The position numbers were made by a program, and so were the translations under genes. Positions 15,004-22,880 of a stretch of 64,000 bases of DNA are shown here, in pieces (positions within the stretch are counted from its first letter, which is position 1; the number at the start of each line of letters is the position of its first letter). This stretch comes from Oscillospiraceae bacterium (GTDB lineage Bacteria; Bacillota; Clostridia; Oscillospirales; CAG-272). The notes under the pieces are model-generated. The model searched no databases and was not told where the DNA came from. It worked only from the letters and a program-made list of their open reading frames with translations. The DNA lies in contig SVST01000007.1 of assembly GCA_015064155.1 (NCBI GenBank), positions 1 through 64,000 of the forward strand, read 5' to 3'.

Positions 15004-15501
15004 TTGGAACTGTTGATTTTTTCGGATTCGCACGGCAAGAGGGAGGCAATGCGCGACGTCCTTGCGCGGCAGATCAGACAGCCTGACGGCGTCATCTTTT
15101 TGGGGGACGGTGTGCGCGATGCGGATTCGATAGAGGGGGAGCTCCCTTGGTATACGGTAAGAGGAAATTGCGATCTGTTCCTCTCCGACCGTCCCGAGGA
15201 AATCGTAATGGCTTTGGAGGGACACGTGCTGTTCCTTTCGCACGGACACCGTTACGGTGTTAAGGGTGGTATCGGTGCCTTGCTTTCGCGTGCGGCAGAG
15301 GTGGATGCCGATATCGTGATGTTCGGACACACGCACGTGCCGATGCAACAGGTGATCGATGCGGGAAGTACGATTGGGGGAACTGTTACAAAGCGTCCGA
15401 TCTATCTCTTCAATCCCGGAAGCATCGGAGGCTTTGACGGAAGCTTCGGCACTTTGACGTTGAACCGACAGACCGTGTTTTTTTCGCACGGAACGCGATA
15501 A
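15004..15501 (+). CDS. YfcE/MJ0936-family metallophosphodiesterase (TTG start)
   Basis: The protein has 165 residues. Translation must begin at TTG 15004, placed 5 nt after GGGGGAGG; no ATG is nearby and the following residues LLIFSDSHG are the universal first motif of the family. The other motifs are present: FLGDGVRD, VRGNCD, FLSHGH and MFGHTHVP, then LFNPGSIG. The family is a small cytosolic binuclear-metal phosphodiesterase with activity on artificial or 2',3'-cyclic substrates; the physiological substrate is unknown. It is monocistronic. Confidence 0.88.
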   Translation: MELLIFSDSHGKREAMRDVLARQIRQPDGVIFLGDGVRDADSIEGELPWYTVRGNCDLFLSDRPEEIVMALEGHVLFLSHGHRYGVKGGIGALLSRAAEVDADIVMFGHTHVPMQQVIDAGSTIGGTVTKRPIYLFNPGSIGGFDGSFGTLTLNRQTVFFSHGTR

Positions 15502-15527
15502 AAAAGAAGCACCCGAGGGTGCTTCTG
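15499..15527 (-). terminator. Terminator of spoVG (also faces the phosphodiesterase gene)
   Basis: Stem AGAAGCACC/GGTGCTTCT with loop CGAG (15505-15526). On the minus strand it is followed by TTTTTATC. Confidence 0.85.
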
Positions 15528-15541
15528 AAGAGGTGTCATTT

Positions 15542-15853
15542 TTAAATGGGGTCTTCTACTGCTTCGGTTTCGGCACTTGCCGCTGCCTCGGCTTCAGCAA
15601 GTGCAGCTTCATAAGCGGCAATCACTGCATTTTCAACCATCCCACGGAACTGTGCGTTGATGGGATGTACAATATCTCGATAGGTTTCGTCCGGGTTCTT
15701 TCGGCTGGGCATGACGATGAAAAACTTGTCGCGCGCATTGATGACTTTAATGTCGTGTACTGCAAGCTGACCGTCAAACGTTACCGAAACGATGGCCTTC
15801 ATAGGACCCTCTGCTTCAAAAAGCTTTCTGATTTTGATGTCTGTAATCTGCAT
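15542..15853 (-). CDS. spoVG: Septation/sporulation regulator SpoVG
   Basis: The protein has 103 residues from ATG at 15853 (GGAGGAGCATTT upstream). It matches SpoVG nearly along its full length: MQITDIKIRKL, MKAIVSVTFDGQLAVHDIKV, KFFIVMPSRK, DIVHPINAQFR and a short acidic Ala/Glu-rich tail. SpoVG is a small RNA/DNA-binding regulator tied to septation, sporulation and capsule control. Upstream on the minus strand, GGAAATT and TGAAT at sigma-H-like spacing (15930-15955) are a possible sigma-H promoter, as for the Bacillus gene. Confidence 0.95.
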   Translation of the reverse strand: MQITDIKIRKLFEAEGPMKAIVSVTFDGQLAVHDIKVINARDKFFIVMPSRKNPDETYRDIVHPINAQFRGMVENAVIAAYEAALAEAEAAASAETEAVEDPI

Positions 15854-15929
15854 AAATGCTCCTCCGTTCCTTTGCAAGACTTTGTTGATGTATATATTAT
15901 AAAATTTTTTTGTGACGGTTATTCAATGA

Positions 15930-15955
15930 ATTCAAGATATTTTTGTGAATTTCCG
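15930..15955 (-). promoter_or_regulatory. Possible sigma-H promoter of spoVG
   Basis: On the minus strand CGGAAATT (around 15948-15955) and TTGAAT (15930-15935) resemble the sigma-H pattern AGGAWWT-N12/14-GAAT. A second TATAAT (15896-15901) with TTGAAT 19 bp upstream could be a sigma-A alternative. Confidence 0.35.
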
Positions 15956-16078
15956 AGGGCTTGTTTAAAAAAACAGACGAAAACGGTCGGATTTTCGCAA
16001 CAAAATTCAAGTTTGGTTTATACGATTGATGAAACTTCACGATTTGCTTGGTAAATCGGTGGTGATGGGAGGTTCTGT

Positions 16079-17503
16079 ATGTCGGTTGAAAATACACATT
16101 TCGGTCCGGAAGCAATTGCGTGCGCAATGCGTTCTGCCGATAGCATTTTCTTTATCGGAATCGGTGGGATCAGCATGGCGGCACTGGCGGAGCTTTCCGT
16201 GGCAAAGGGATTGCGAGTCGGCGGCTCGGACCGTCATACGTCCGCGTTGACCGATCGACTGCAAAAAAAAGGCGTTTGCGTGTTTGAGGGGCACCGCAAG
16301 GATCGGGTTGCCGATTACGATGCGGTGGTTTATACGGTTGCCATCGGGGAGGACAATCCCGAATATCTGGAGGCGAAGCGTTTGAAAAAGCCGCTGTTTT
16401 CGCGCGCGGATTATCTGGGGTATTTGATGACCGAATTTGAACGGCGAATCGGCATTTCGGGGATGCACGGCAAGACCACGTGCACCGCGATGTGCGCCGA
16501 TATTTTGCTTGCTGCCGCCGATCCTACCGTGATGTGCGGTGCACAGCTGGCATCCCTTGACGGCTCTCCCTGTCGGATCGGAAAGGCACGCTCGCACTTT
16601 TTGTTTGAGGCGTGCGAATATATGGATTCGTTTTTGGACTTCAATCCGTCCTTGGCGGTTATTTTGAATATCGGATTGGATCACGTCGATTATTTTCACA
16701 GCATGGAGCAGATTCGAGCCTCCTTTCTGCGCTTTGCCGAACGCACTGCGAGCGCGAGTGACGGATGCGTCTTGTACAATGCCGATGATGCCGAAACCGT
16801 CAAGGCACTGGAACCGTTTGGCGGGAAAAAGATCGGTTTTTCAGTGGATGGAAATGCGACCCTTTGCGCGCGAAACGTCGTGCAGGACGGCGGACGGATT
16901 TCGTTTGATTTTTGTCGGGAGGGCAGTGTGCTGACTCGCTTGGAGCTGCAATCGACGGGGCGGCATAACGTGTACAACGCGCTTGCCGCAGCGAGTGCCG
17001 CATATCTGTGCGGCATTTCGACAGATGCCATTCAAAAAGGCTTGGCGGCATTCCGAGGTGCCGGCAGACGGATGGAACGAAAGGGGACGCTTCCTTGTGG
17101 GGCAGTGGTCTACGATGACTACGGACATCATCCCGACGAGATCAAGGCAACGCTGGCGGGGGCTCGGGAGATGGGATTTTCGCGCGTGCTGTGCGCTTAT
17201 CAGCCGCATACCTACAGCCGAACGGCCGGGCTCTTGGAGGAGTTTTCGCGTGCCTTTTCGGATGCCGATCGGGTCTATCTTGCCGACGTATACGCCGCGC
17301 GTGAGGAGAACGTATACGGGGTGACCTCCGAGGATCTTGCCGCGCGTATCGGAGAAAAGGCGGCTTACTGTGGCTCTTTGGAACGGCTGTCCGAGGCACT
17401 GTTGCACGATGCAAGGAACGGTGATCTTGTGATCGTAATGGGGGCAGGGGATATTTACAAAACCTTTTCTCTGTTGGGACTTTCGTCCCGCGGCGAAGAT
17501 TAA
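16079..17503 (+). CDS. murC: UDP-N-acetylmuramate--L-alanine ligase
   Basis: The protein has 474 residues, normal for MurC. Motifs in order: IFFIGIGGISMAALAEL (nucleotide-fold domain 1, residues 24-40), GISGMHGKTTC (P-loop, near 123), FEACEYMDSFL (Glu ligand), NIGLDHVDYF (His/Asp), STGRHNVYNALAA and VYDDYGHHPDEI (C-terminal Mur domain). It adds L-Ala to UDP-MurNAc, the first step of the peptide stem. The P-loop has Met in GMHGKTT where Thr is usual. The start is ATG after GGGAGGTTCTGT. It is not in a division-cell-wall cluster here. Confidence 0.95.
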   Translation: MSVENTHFGPEAIACAMRSADSIFFIGIGGISMAALAELSVAKGLRVGGSDRHTSALTDRLQKKGVCVFEGHRKDRVADYDAVVYTVAIGEDNPEYLEAKRLKKPLFSRADYLGYLMTEFERRIGISGMHGKTTCTAMCADILLAAADPTVMCGAQLASLDGSPCRIGKARSHFLFEACEYMDSFLDFNPSLAVILNIGLDHVDYFHSMEQIRASFLRFAERTASASDGCVLYNADDAETVKALEPFGGKKIGFSVDGNATLCARNVVQDGGRISFDFCREGSVLTRLELQSTGRHNVYNALAAASAAYLCGISTDAIQKGLAAFRGAGRRMERKGTLPCGAVVYDDYGHHPDEIKATLAGAREMGFSRVLCAYQPHTYSRTAGLLEEFSRAFSDADRVYLADVYAAREENVYGVTSEDLAARIGEKAAYCGSLERLSEALLHDARNGDLVIVMGAGDIYKTFSLLGLSSRGED

Positions 17504-17581
17504 ACAAGGGAAATTCGAAAAATACACAGATTTGTCCGACAACGCACAGAACGGGAACTTCTGATTTTGAACCGAGAGACA

Positions 17582-17630
17582 AAGGCATCGCTGCGCTTCT
17601 TTTTGCCGCAGGCGGTGCCTTCTTTGCGCT
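17582..17630 (+). terminator. Probable terminator of murC
   Basis: AAGGCATCGC (17582-17591) pairs with GCGGTGCCTT (17612-17621), followed by TCTTTGCGCTTTT. The U-tract is interrupted, so this is only moderately convincing. Confidence 0.45.
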
Positions 17631-17678
17631 TTTCTATAAAATAATTATATTATTTTCTCTTTTTTTGCACTTTGGGAC

Positions 17679-17707
17679 TTTACAAAAGGCATCTTTTGTG
17701 TTACAAT
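17679..17707 (+). promoter_or_regulatory. Promoter of the first LRR lipoprotein gene
   Basis: TTTACA (17679-17684), a 17-bp spacer and TACAAT (17702-17707), giving a leader of about 150 nt. Confidence 0.75.
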
Positions 17708-17714
17708 AAGCATA

Positions 17715-17791
17715 ATGGCATAAGTATGTGCATGCCATGAAAAGCACTTTTGGGAAAACGATCCCCCAAAAATGCGCCGATATGCACGTAC
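17715..17791 (+). other. Structured 5' leader with two mutually exclusive hairpins
   Basis: ATGGCAT (17715-17721) can pair with ATGCCAT (17732-17738). Alternatively GTATGTGCAT (17724-17733) pairs with ATGCACGTAC (17782-17791), enclosing an inner stem TTTTGGG/CCCAAAA (17748-17754 with 17765-17771). No known riboswitch class is recognised. Confidence 0.4.
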
Positions 17792-17861
17792 GGCATGATG
17801 AAAGCGATGTTGCGGCGTTGTTTTCCGCGCACGCTCTATTCAAGTTTAGGAGGAAGAACAC

Positions 17862-20339
17862 ATGAAAAAGAGAAGCTTGCTCTTGTTTGTAATCTCCTTG
17901 TTGATTTTCAGCATGGTGTTTGTGGGATGCTCGAAAAAATCCGATGATCCCGTAAAGCCTACCGAAAAGCCGACCGAGCAGATAACAGAGCCCGATGAAT
18001 CCAACGAGCCTGTTGGAACCACCGACCCGATCGGAACCGAAGAGCCTTCCGAGAGCGATTCGACAGAGGATGCCTCCGAGCCCTCTGAATCCGAGCCCTC
18101 GACCGATGCGCCCGAGGAGCCGTCCGAGCCGACCCCTCCCGCTTGCGTACATAACTATGACCGTTGGGAAGTGGTCCGTGCCGCAACCTGTAAGGAAAAG
18201 GGCGAGCAAAAGGTCTTCTGCTCTGCTTGCGATGCGCGAAAGGTCGAAGAGATTCCGGTTGCTCCCACGCATGCTTACGGTGAAGACGGGGTGTGTGAGG
18301 TATGCGGAGTAGCCTTGGAGGACGGATCCCATCACGGCATTTACCACCTTGAGGACAGTACGATGACCGCAACCCTTAGGTCTTTCGCTGACAGCAGCTG
18401 TCAGATTATCGTCATTCCCGAAAAGATCTACGGATATACCGTAACCGAAATTGCAGCGGGCGCATTTTCCGAATGCGAAAACGCGCTTCGTATTGTGATC
18501 CCGAACACGGTTCTCAAGATCGGTGACGGAGCGTTCTACGGTTGCTCCGAATTGGTTGAGGTGATCAACCTTGCCGCATGGGAGCTGACCGCAGGGGAGG
18601 CAGCAGAGAGCCTTTGCATCGATTCGTCCGTTGCAGTACACAACGGTGTTCCCAAGCTGTATATTATCGACGGCTTGAAGTTCCTTGAGGACGGCTCGGA
18701 GTTCCGTTTGCTGGGCAAGGATATGACATCCCTCTCCGAATTGAATCTTCCCGCCGACGTTCTCGGCAAGCCCTACCGCATCGATGCGGATGCATTTGCA
18801 TATAACACGGAAATTACCTCCGTAACCATTCCTGCCGGTGTGATTTCGATCGGCGAGGGTGCGTTTGCGGGTTGTACGTCCTTGAAGACCTTGACGATTG
18901 CCGAGGATAGCTTGACCGCGATCAGCGCAAGCGCCTTCCGCGACTGTACCGCCTTGAACGCGGTTCAGCTGCCGAACTCCGTAAAGGTTGTCGGAATGTC
19001 TGCGTTCCAGAACTGTACGGCACTTACCAAGATAACCATCAAGGAAATTACCCGAATTGAGAGCTCTGCCTTTGCGGGCTGTACCGCTTTGCAGATGGTG
19101 ACGCTTCCCGAAACCTTGACCGACGTACAGAGCTATGCTTTCTATGGCAGCGGTCTTGTGGAGATCGAGATTCCCAAGAGCGTGGCAGTGATCGGTGATT
19201 ACGCATTCGCCGAATGCCGTGAGCTTTTGGAGGTGAAGATCAATACGGGTGTTGAGCGAATCGGCAAGTCTGCGTTTGCGGCTTGCGTGAAGCTGCACGA
19301 CGTGGAGATCCCCCGCAGCGTAACCGTGATTGCCGAAAAGGCATTCTCCAACTGTGCTGCATTGGACACCATTTTGATTCCCAACAGCGTGTCCGTGATT
19401 GAGAACGGCTTGCTTTCCGGTTGTACAGGCTTGGTTCAGATCGTTCTTCCCGAGGGTGTCGTTGCTATTGGAAATACGGCATTCCAGGGATGCACGGCAT
19501 TGACCACGGTTCAACTGCCGTCTACACTGAAATCGATCGGTGCATATGCCTTTGCCGATTGTAAGGAAATCACGAGCTTTATCGTTCCCGATGCCGTGGA
19601 TTCGATTGGATTTGCAGCATTTGGCGGTATGGAAAAGCTGGCAAGCCTTGAGATTCCGTTCCTTGGCGCATCCGCTACGGGTGAACTGAACACTCACTTT
19701 GGCTTTGTCTTTGGCGCGAATACTTATTTCGACAACGGTGACGTTCTTCCCGCAACCTTGAAGAGCGTAACCGTCAAGACCGGTGATGCGGTTGCTTCCT
19801 ATGCATTCTACGGATGCGCAGGCTTGACCGAAATCAACCTGCCCGAAACCGTGAAGAGCTTTGGTGCTTACGCGTTCTCCGGCTGTTCCGCGCTTGAGAA
19901 TCTGACCGTACCTACCGCGCTTGCAACGCTTGGCGATTCCGTGTTTGGCGGTTGCGATGCGTTGCCGTATAAGACCGAGGACGGTGTCTGCTACCTTGGA
20001 AACGAAGAGGCACCTTACCTGATTGCTGTGAAGCTTGCGTCCGACGACGCAACCGAAATCACGCTGAAGGAGGGCTGTAAGCTCATCGCATCCGGCGCGT
20101 TCCTCGGAAGCAAAACGCTGGTCAAGGTGACGCTTTCCGACGGTGTTGTATCGATTGGCGCGTTCGCTTTCATGAATTGTGATGGCTTGACCGAGGTCGT
20201 TTTGCCGGATTCGCTCAAGGAGATCGGCAGACAGGCATTTATGGGATGCACGGCACTTACCGAGCTGACTCTTCCCGAATCGGTGGAGTTGATCGGTGAG
20301 GATGCATTTTTGAACAGCGGTTTGACCGAAGAGGATTGA
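17862..20339 (+). CDS. BspA-type leucine-rich-repeat (LRR_5) surface lipoprotein
   Basis: The protein has 825 residues. Lipobox FVGC (Cys near residue 24) follows a hydrophobic signal. A Thr/Glu/Pro/Ser-rich linker (about 28-90) leads to a small Cys/His module: CVHNYDRWE, TCKEKGEQKVFCSACD and HAYGEDGVCEVCG. The rest is repeats of about 23 residues of the LRR_5 type, with recurring SAFAGCTAL, IPNSV, LPETL and VVSIGAFAF patterns. Such proteins are exposed on the cell surface and bind host or plant-polymer ligands in characterised cases; the ligand here is unknown. AGGAGG precedes the ATG. A similar shorter protein follows. Confidence 0.9.
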   Translation: MKKRSLLLFVISLLIFSMVFVGCSKKSDDPVKPTEKPTEQITEPDESNEPVGTTDPIGTEEPSESDSTEDASEPSESEPSTDAPEEPSEPTPPACVHNYDRWEVVRAATCKEKGEQKVFCSACDARKVEEIPVAPTHAYGEDGVCEVCGVALEDGSHHGIYHLEDSTMTATLRSFADSSCQIIVIPEKIYGYTVTEIAAGAFSECENALRIVIPNTVLKIGDGAFYGCSELVEVINLAAWELTAGEAAESLCIDSSVAVHNGVPKLYIIDGLKFLEDGSEFRLLGKDMTSLSELNLPADVLGKPYRIDADAFAYNTEITSVTIPAGVISIGEGAFAGCTSLKTLTIAEDSLTAISASAFRDCTALNAVQLPNSVKVVGMSAFQNCTALTKITIKEITRIESSAFAGCTALQMVTLPETLTDVQSYAFYGSGLVEIEIPKSVAVIGDYAFAECRELLEVKINTGVERIGKSAFAACVKLHDVEIPRSVTVIAEKAFSNCAALDTILIPNSVSVIENGLLSGCTGLVQIVLPEGVVAIGNTAFQGCTALTTVQLPSTLKSIGAYAFADCKEITSFIVPDAVDSIGFAAFGGMEKLASLEIPFLGASATGELNTHFGFVFGANTYFDNGDVLPATLKSVTVKTGDAVASYAFYGCAGLTEINLPETVKSFGAYAFSGCSALENLTVPTALATLGDSVFGGCDALPYKTEDGVCYLGNEEAPYLIAVKLASDDATEITLKEGCKLIASGAFLGSKTLVKVTLSDGVVSIGAFAFMNCDGLTEVVLPDSLKEIGRQAFMGCTALTELTLPESVELIGEDAFLNSGLTEED

Positions 20340-20393
20340 ATCTGCGGGGGCGGATTGCCTCCAATCCATCATTTTAATAAAAATGAACGTAAG

Positions 20394-20437
20394 ACTGCAG
20401 CTTTCGTGCTTTTTGTGCGGAGGCTGCAGTTTTTCGG
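20394..20437 (+). terminator. Terminator of the first LRR lipoprotein gene
   Basis: ACTGCAGC (20394-20401) pairs with GCTGCAGT (20423-20430), followed by TTTTCGGTTT. Confidence 0.75.
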
Positions 20438-20531
20438 TTTAGACGCTTGGAAACCTGAGGTGTTTGTGGAATCGGTTGGATTCCGCACAGTAGGATTGGG
20501 GATATTTTTCGTAAGTGACATGCCTTTCGGG

Positions 20532-20560
20532 TTGACAAACGGTAGGTTCTATGTTATAAT
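20532..20560 (+). promoter_or_regulatory. Promoter of the second LRR lipoprotein gene
   Basis: Perfect TTGACA (20532-20537) and TATAAT (20555-20560) with a 17-bp spacer. Confidence 0.88.
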
Positions 20561-20619
20561 CTACCTATCGGAAGCATATTTCTGCGTTCCTGCGCAGATC
20601 CGATATAGGAGGAACGTTC

Positions 20620-21954
20620 ATGAACAAAAGATATTCATACTTGCTGATCTTTTGTCTTTTGCTGCTATGCGTGTGCTTTGGGGCTTGCTCGAAGGACGAC
20701 GATCAGGAGCCCGTGGAAACCCAGCCGCCGATCGAGAATTCCCCGGGCGATCTTTCCCATTCGCACGCATACGGCGAAAACGATTTGTGTGAAATTTGCG
20801 GAGAAGCCTATGTAAACAGAGGGCTGTCCTTTGAGATCAAGGACGGTGCTTGCACGGTTACCAAGTATCAGGGCACGGCAACGGTTGTCAATATTCCGTC
20901 GAAATATAAGGGAGTTGCCGTTACCGCGATTGGGGAAGAGTGCTTTTCCTACCATCTTTTTATTGAGCAGGTTTTGATCCCGAAGAGTGTACGGAGTATT
21001 GAAAAGAAAGCGTTTTTGGGATGCGTGGCGTTGAGCGAGCTTCGTTTGCCGGACTCTTTGGAAAGTATTGGCAACAGCGCATTTATGGGGTGCGAGAGCT
21101 TGACGGAGGTTGTGTTGCCCGATTCCGTAACCTTGCTTGACGAGGGCGCGTTTGCCCTCTGTACGGCAATGACGAAATTTACCATGGGCAGCGGAATTAC
21201 AAGACCCGGAAAATATGTCTTCCGCAATTGCTCCAAGCTGACGGAGATTATTCTCCCCGCAACACTCAAGCTGATTTCCAACGATATGTTTGACGGTTGC
21301 GCATCTTTGTCGTCTGTTTCAATTCCGGACGGTGTAGAGGCAATCGGACACAGAGCATTTCTGAATTGCGACAGCTTGACCGACGTGGTCTTGCCCGAGA
21401 GCGTTCTGCTTCTGGGTCAGAGTGCGTTCCAAAACTGTGACGAGCTGAGCAGCATCACCATTCCCGAAAGCATGCTTGAAATTCGGGAATCGGCATTTGA
21501 AAACTGTACCGCACTTTCAACCGTCCGCATTTCCAATATCAAGAACTGGTGTCAAATCCGCTTTCTGTCCAATTACTCCAATCCCTTGTCGTACGGCGCG
21601 GGACTGTATTTGAATGGTGAGCTGGTGGAGGATTTGGTGCTTCCCGAGGGAATCACGACGCTTACGTATTTCGCGTTCTTCGATTACGCGTATCTGAAGT
21701 CGGTCGTCTTGCCGGAAAGCCTGCTTGAAATCGGCGGCTATGCCTTTGGGCGGTGCCAAGCCCTGCGGGAGCTGGAATTCAAGTCCAACATTACGAACAT
21801 TTGGGAAGCGATTTTGTACGAGTGCGAAAACGTGCAGGTCATTCGATATGCGGGCACTCGCGAGCAGTGGGAGCAGATTGAAATCTCCGAGGAAAAGCAG
21901 GACGGTCAGGATAACAGCATTCTGGAACAGTTGGTCAAGTTTCAAACGAAGTGA
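20620..21954 (+). CDS. BspA-type leucine-rich-repeat lipoprotein, shorter paralogue
   Basis: The protein has 444 residues. The lipobox CFGAC predicts lipid attachment at Cys24, followed by a short acidic linker. It then has HAYGENDLCEICG, the same Cys module as the preceding protein. LRR_5 repeats fill residues 65-410 (VRSIEKKAFLGC, IGNSAFMGCESL, VEAIGHRAFLNC, LLEIGGYAFGRC). The C-terminal IRYAGTREQWEQIE is the common ending of this protein type. It has its own consensus promoter, and the PRTase-like gene follows after about 65 nt. Surface binding is inferred; no enzymatic domain is seen. Confidence 0.9.
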   Translation: MNKRYSYLLIFCLLLLCVCFGACSKDDDQEPVETQPPIENSPGDLSHSHAYGENDLCEICGEAYVNRGLSFEIKDGACTVTKYQGTATVVNIPSKYKGVAVTAIGEECFSYHLFIEQVLIPKSVRSIEKKAFLGCVALSELRLPDSLESIGNSAFMGCESLTEVVLPDSVTLLDEGAFALCTAMTKFTMGSGITRPGKYVFRNCSKLTEIILPATLKLISNDMFDGCASLSSVSIPDGVEAIGHRAFLNCDSLTDVVLPESVLLLGQSAFQNCDELSSITIPESMLEIRESAFENCTALSTVRISNIKNWCQIRFLSNYSNPLSYGAGLYLNGELVEDLVLPEGITTLTYFAFFDYAYLKSVVLPESLLEIGGYAFGRCQALRELEFKSNITNIWEAILYECENVQVIRYAGTREQWEQIEISEEKQDGQDNSILEQLVKFQTK

Positions 21955-22021
21955 ATTGAAACGGCATTGCGATTTTTTGCATGAAAACGATTGAATATCA
22001 ACAGAAGAGGAGGCTTTATTT

Positions 22022-22663
22022 ATGCCAAACGGAACATCCTATAAGGTAAAAACCAAACAGAAGAACTTATTTTTGCGCGTGACGAAGGGTCATTTTGCAA
22101 CCAGCCATAGCCATATCAATCATTATATTGACGTCACAACGCAAAAAACGCGTTTGTCCGAGGCAAAGGCAGTGGCAAAGGAGCTGGTTTCCTACTATAA
22201 TCAAAGTACGATCGTGGATACCGTTCTGTGTCTTGACGGTACGGAGGTTATCGGAACCTGCCTTGCAAACGAGCTGACCAAGAGTGACTTTTTGAACATG
22301 AATGCGCATCAGACCATTTACGTGGCAACCCCCGAGCATACCTCGGGCAGTCAGCTGCTGTTCCGCGACAATATCGTACCGATGATTCAGGGCAAGCACG
22401 TGTTGGTTCTTGCCGCATCGGTGACCACGGGCTATACGGTGCAGGCGGCTGCCGAGGCAATCGGCTATTACGGCGGTTACGTGGCGGGCATCAGCGCGAT
22501 CTTTACCACGATGGAGGAATGCATGGGACATCCCGTGCGTGCGATCTTCCAAACCAAGGATTTGGAGGATTACAAAACGTATCCCTCTCACGATTGCCCG
22601 CTTTGCAAGAAGGGCGAAAAAATTGACGCACTTGTCAACAGCTTCGGGTATTCCAAGCTTTGA
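22022..22663 (+). CDS. Phosphoribosyltransferase-like protein (orotate PRTase-related) with altered PRPP motif
   Basis: The protein has 213 residues; GAGGAGG precedes the ATG. The overall plan fits a type I PRTase: a central strand VDTVLCLDGTEVIG, a flexible loop region, and the helix-loop VLVLAASVTTGYTVQAAAEA at the place of the PRPP loop. In active PRTases this loop carries an acidic pair (VxxDDxxTTG); here it is AAS, so PRPP binding or catalysis may be changed. The C-terminus has a CPLC pair (DCPLCKKGEKID), as in some clostridial orotate PRTase-like proteins. It could act as a regulator or as an enzyme on a different substrate. Confidence 0.7.
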   Translation: MPNGTSYKVKTKQKNLFLRVTKGHFATSHSHINHYIDVTTQKTRLSEAKAVAKELVSYYNQSTIVDTVLCLDGTEVIGTCLANELTKSDFLNMNAHQTIYVATPEHTSGSQLLFRDNIVPMIQGKHVLVLAASVTTGYTVQAAAEAIGYYGGYVAGISAIFTTMEECMGHPVRAIFQTKDLEDYKTYPSHDCPLCKKGEKIDALVNSFGYSKL

Positions 22664-22688
22664 CGGGAATGTGTCTTATCACAAAGGT

Positions 22689-22719
22689 AGGAGAATCCCT
22701 GTGGGGGTTCTCCTTTTTG
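22689..22719 (+). terminator. Terminator of the PRTase-like gene
   Basis: Stem AGGAGAATCCC/GGGGTTCTCCT with loop TGTG, followed by TTTTTG. Confidence 0.88.
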
Positions 22720-22768
22720 TTTGTTCTTTAATTGTTTAATTAAAAAAGTAAAGAAATATAAAAAAACA

Positions 22769-22797
22769 TTGACAGATTTATTTTTTTCTGTTATAAT
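22769..22797 (+). promoter_or_regulatory. Promoter of the hexapeptide-repeat lipoprotein
   Basis: Perfect TTGACA (22769-22774) and TATAAT (22792-22797) with a 17-bp spacer. Confidence 0.88.
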
Positions 22798-22880
22798 GAG
22801 ATTGTAGGACAAAAGAAATAAAAATGTTCACAAAACAAACTGTTTTTTGTTCAAAACAACCAATAATAGGAGGTTTGACC

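Noticed and set aside
17634..20372. Minus-strand frame of 912 codons opposite the LRR lipoprotein
   Set aside because: It mirrors the LRR repeats, has no plausible start or domain, and the plus strand has a signal peptide, lipobox and LRR repeats.
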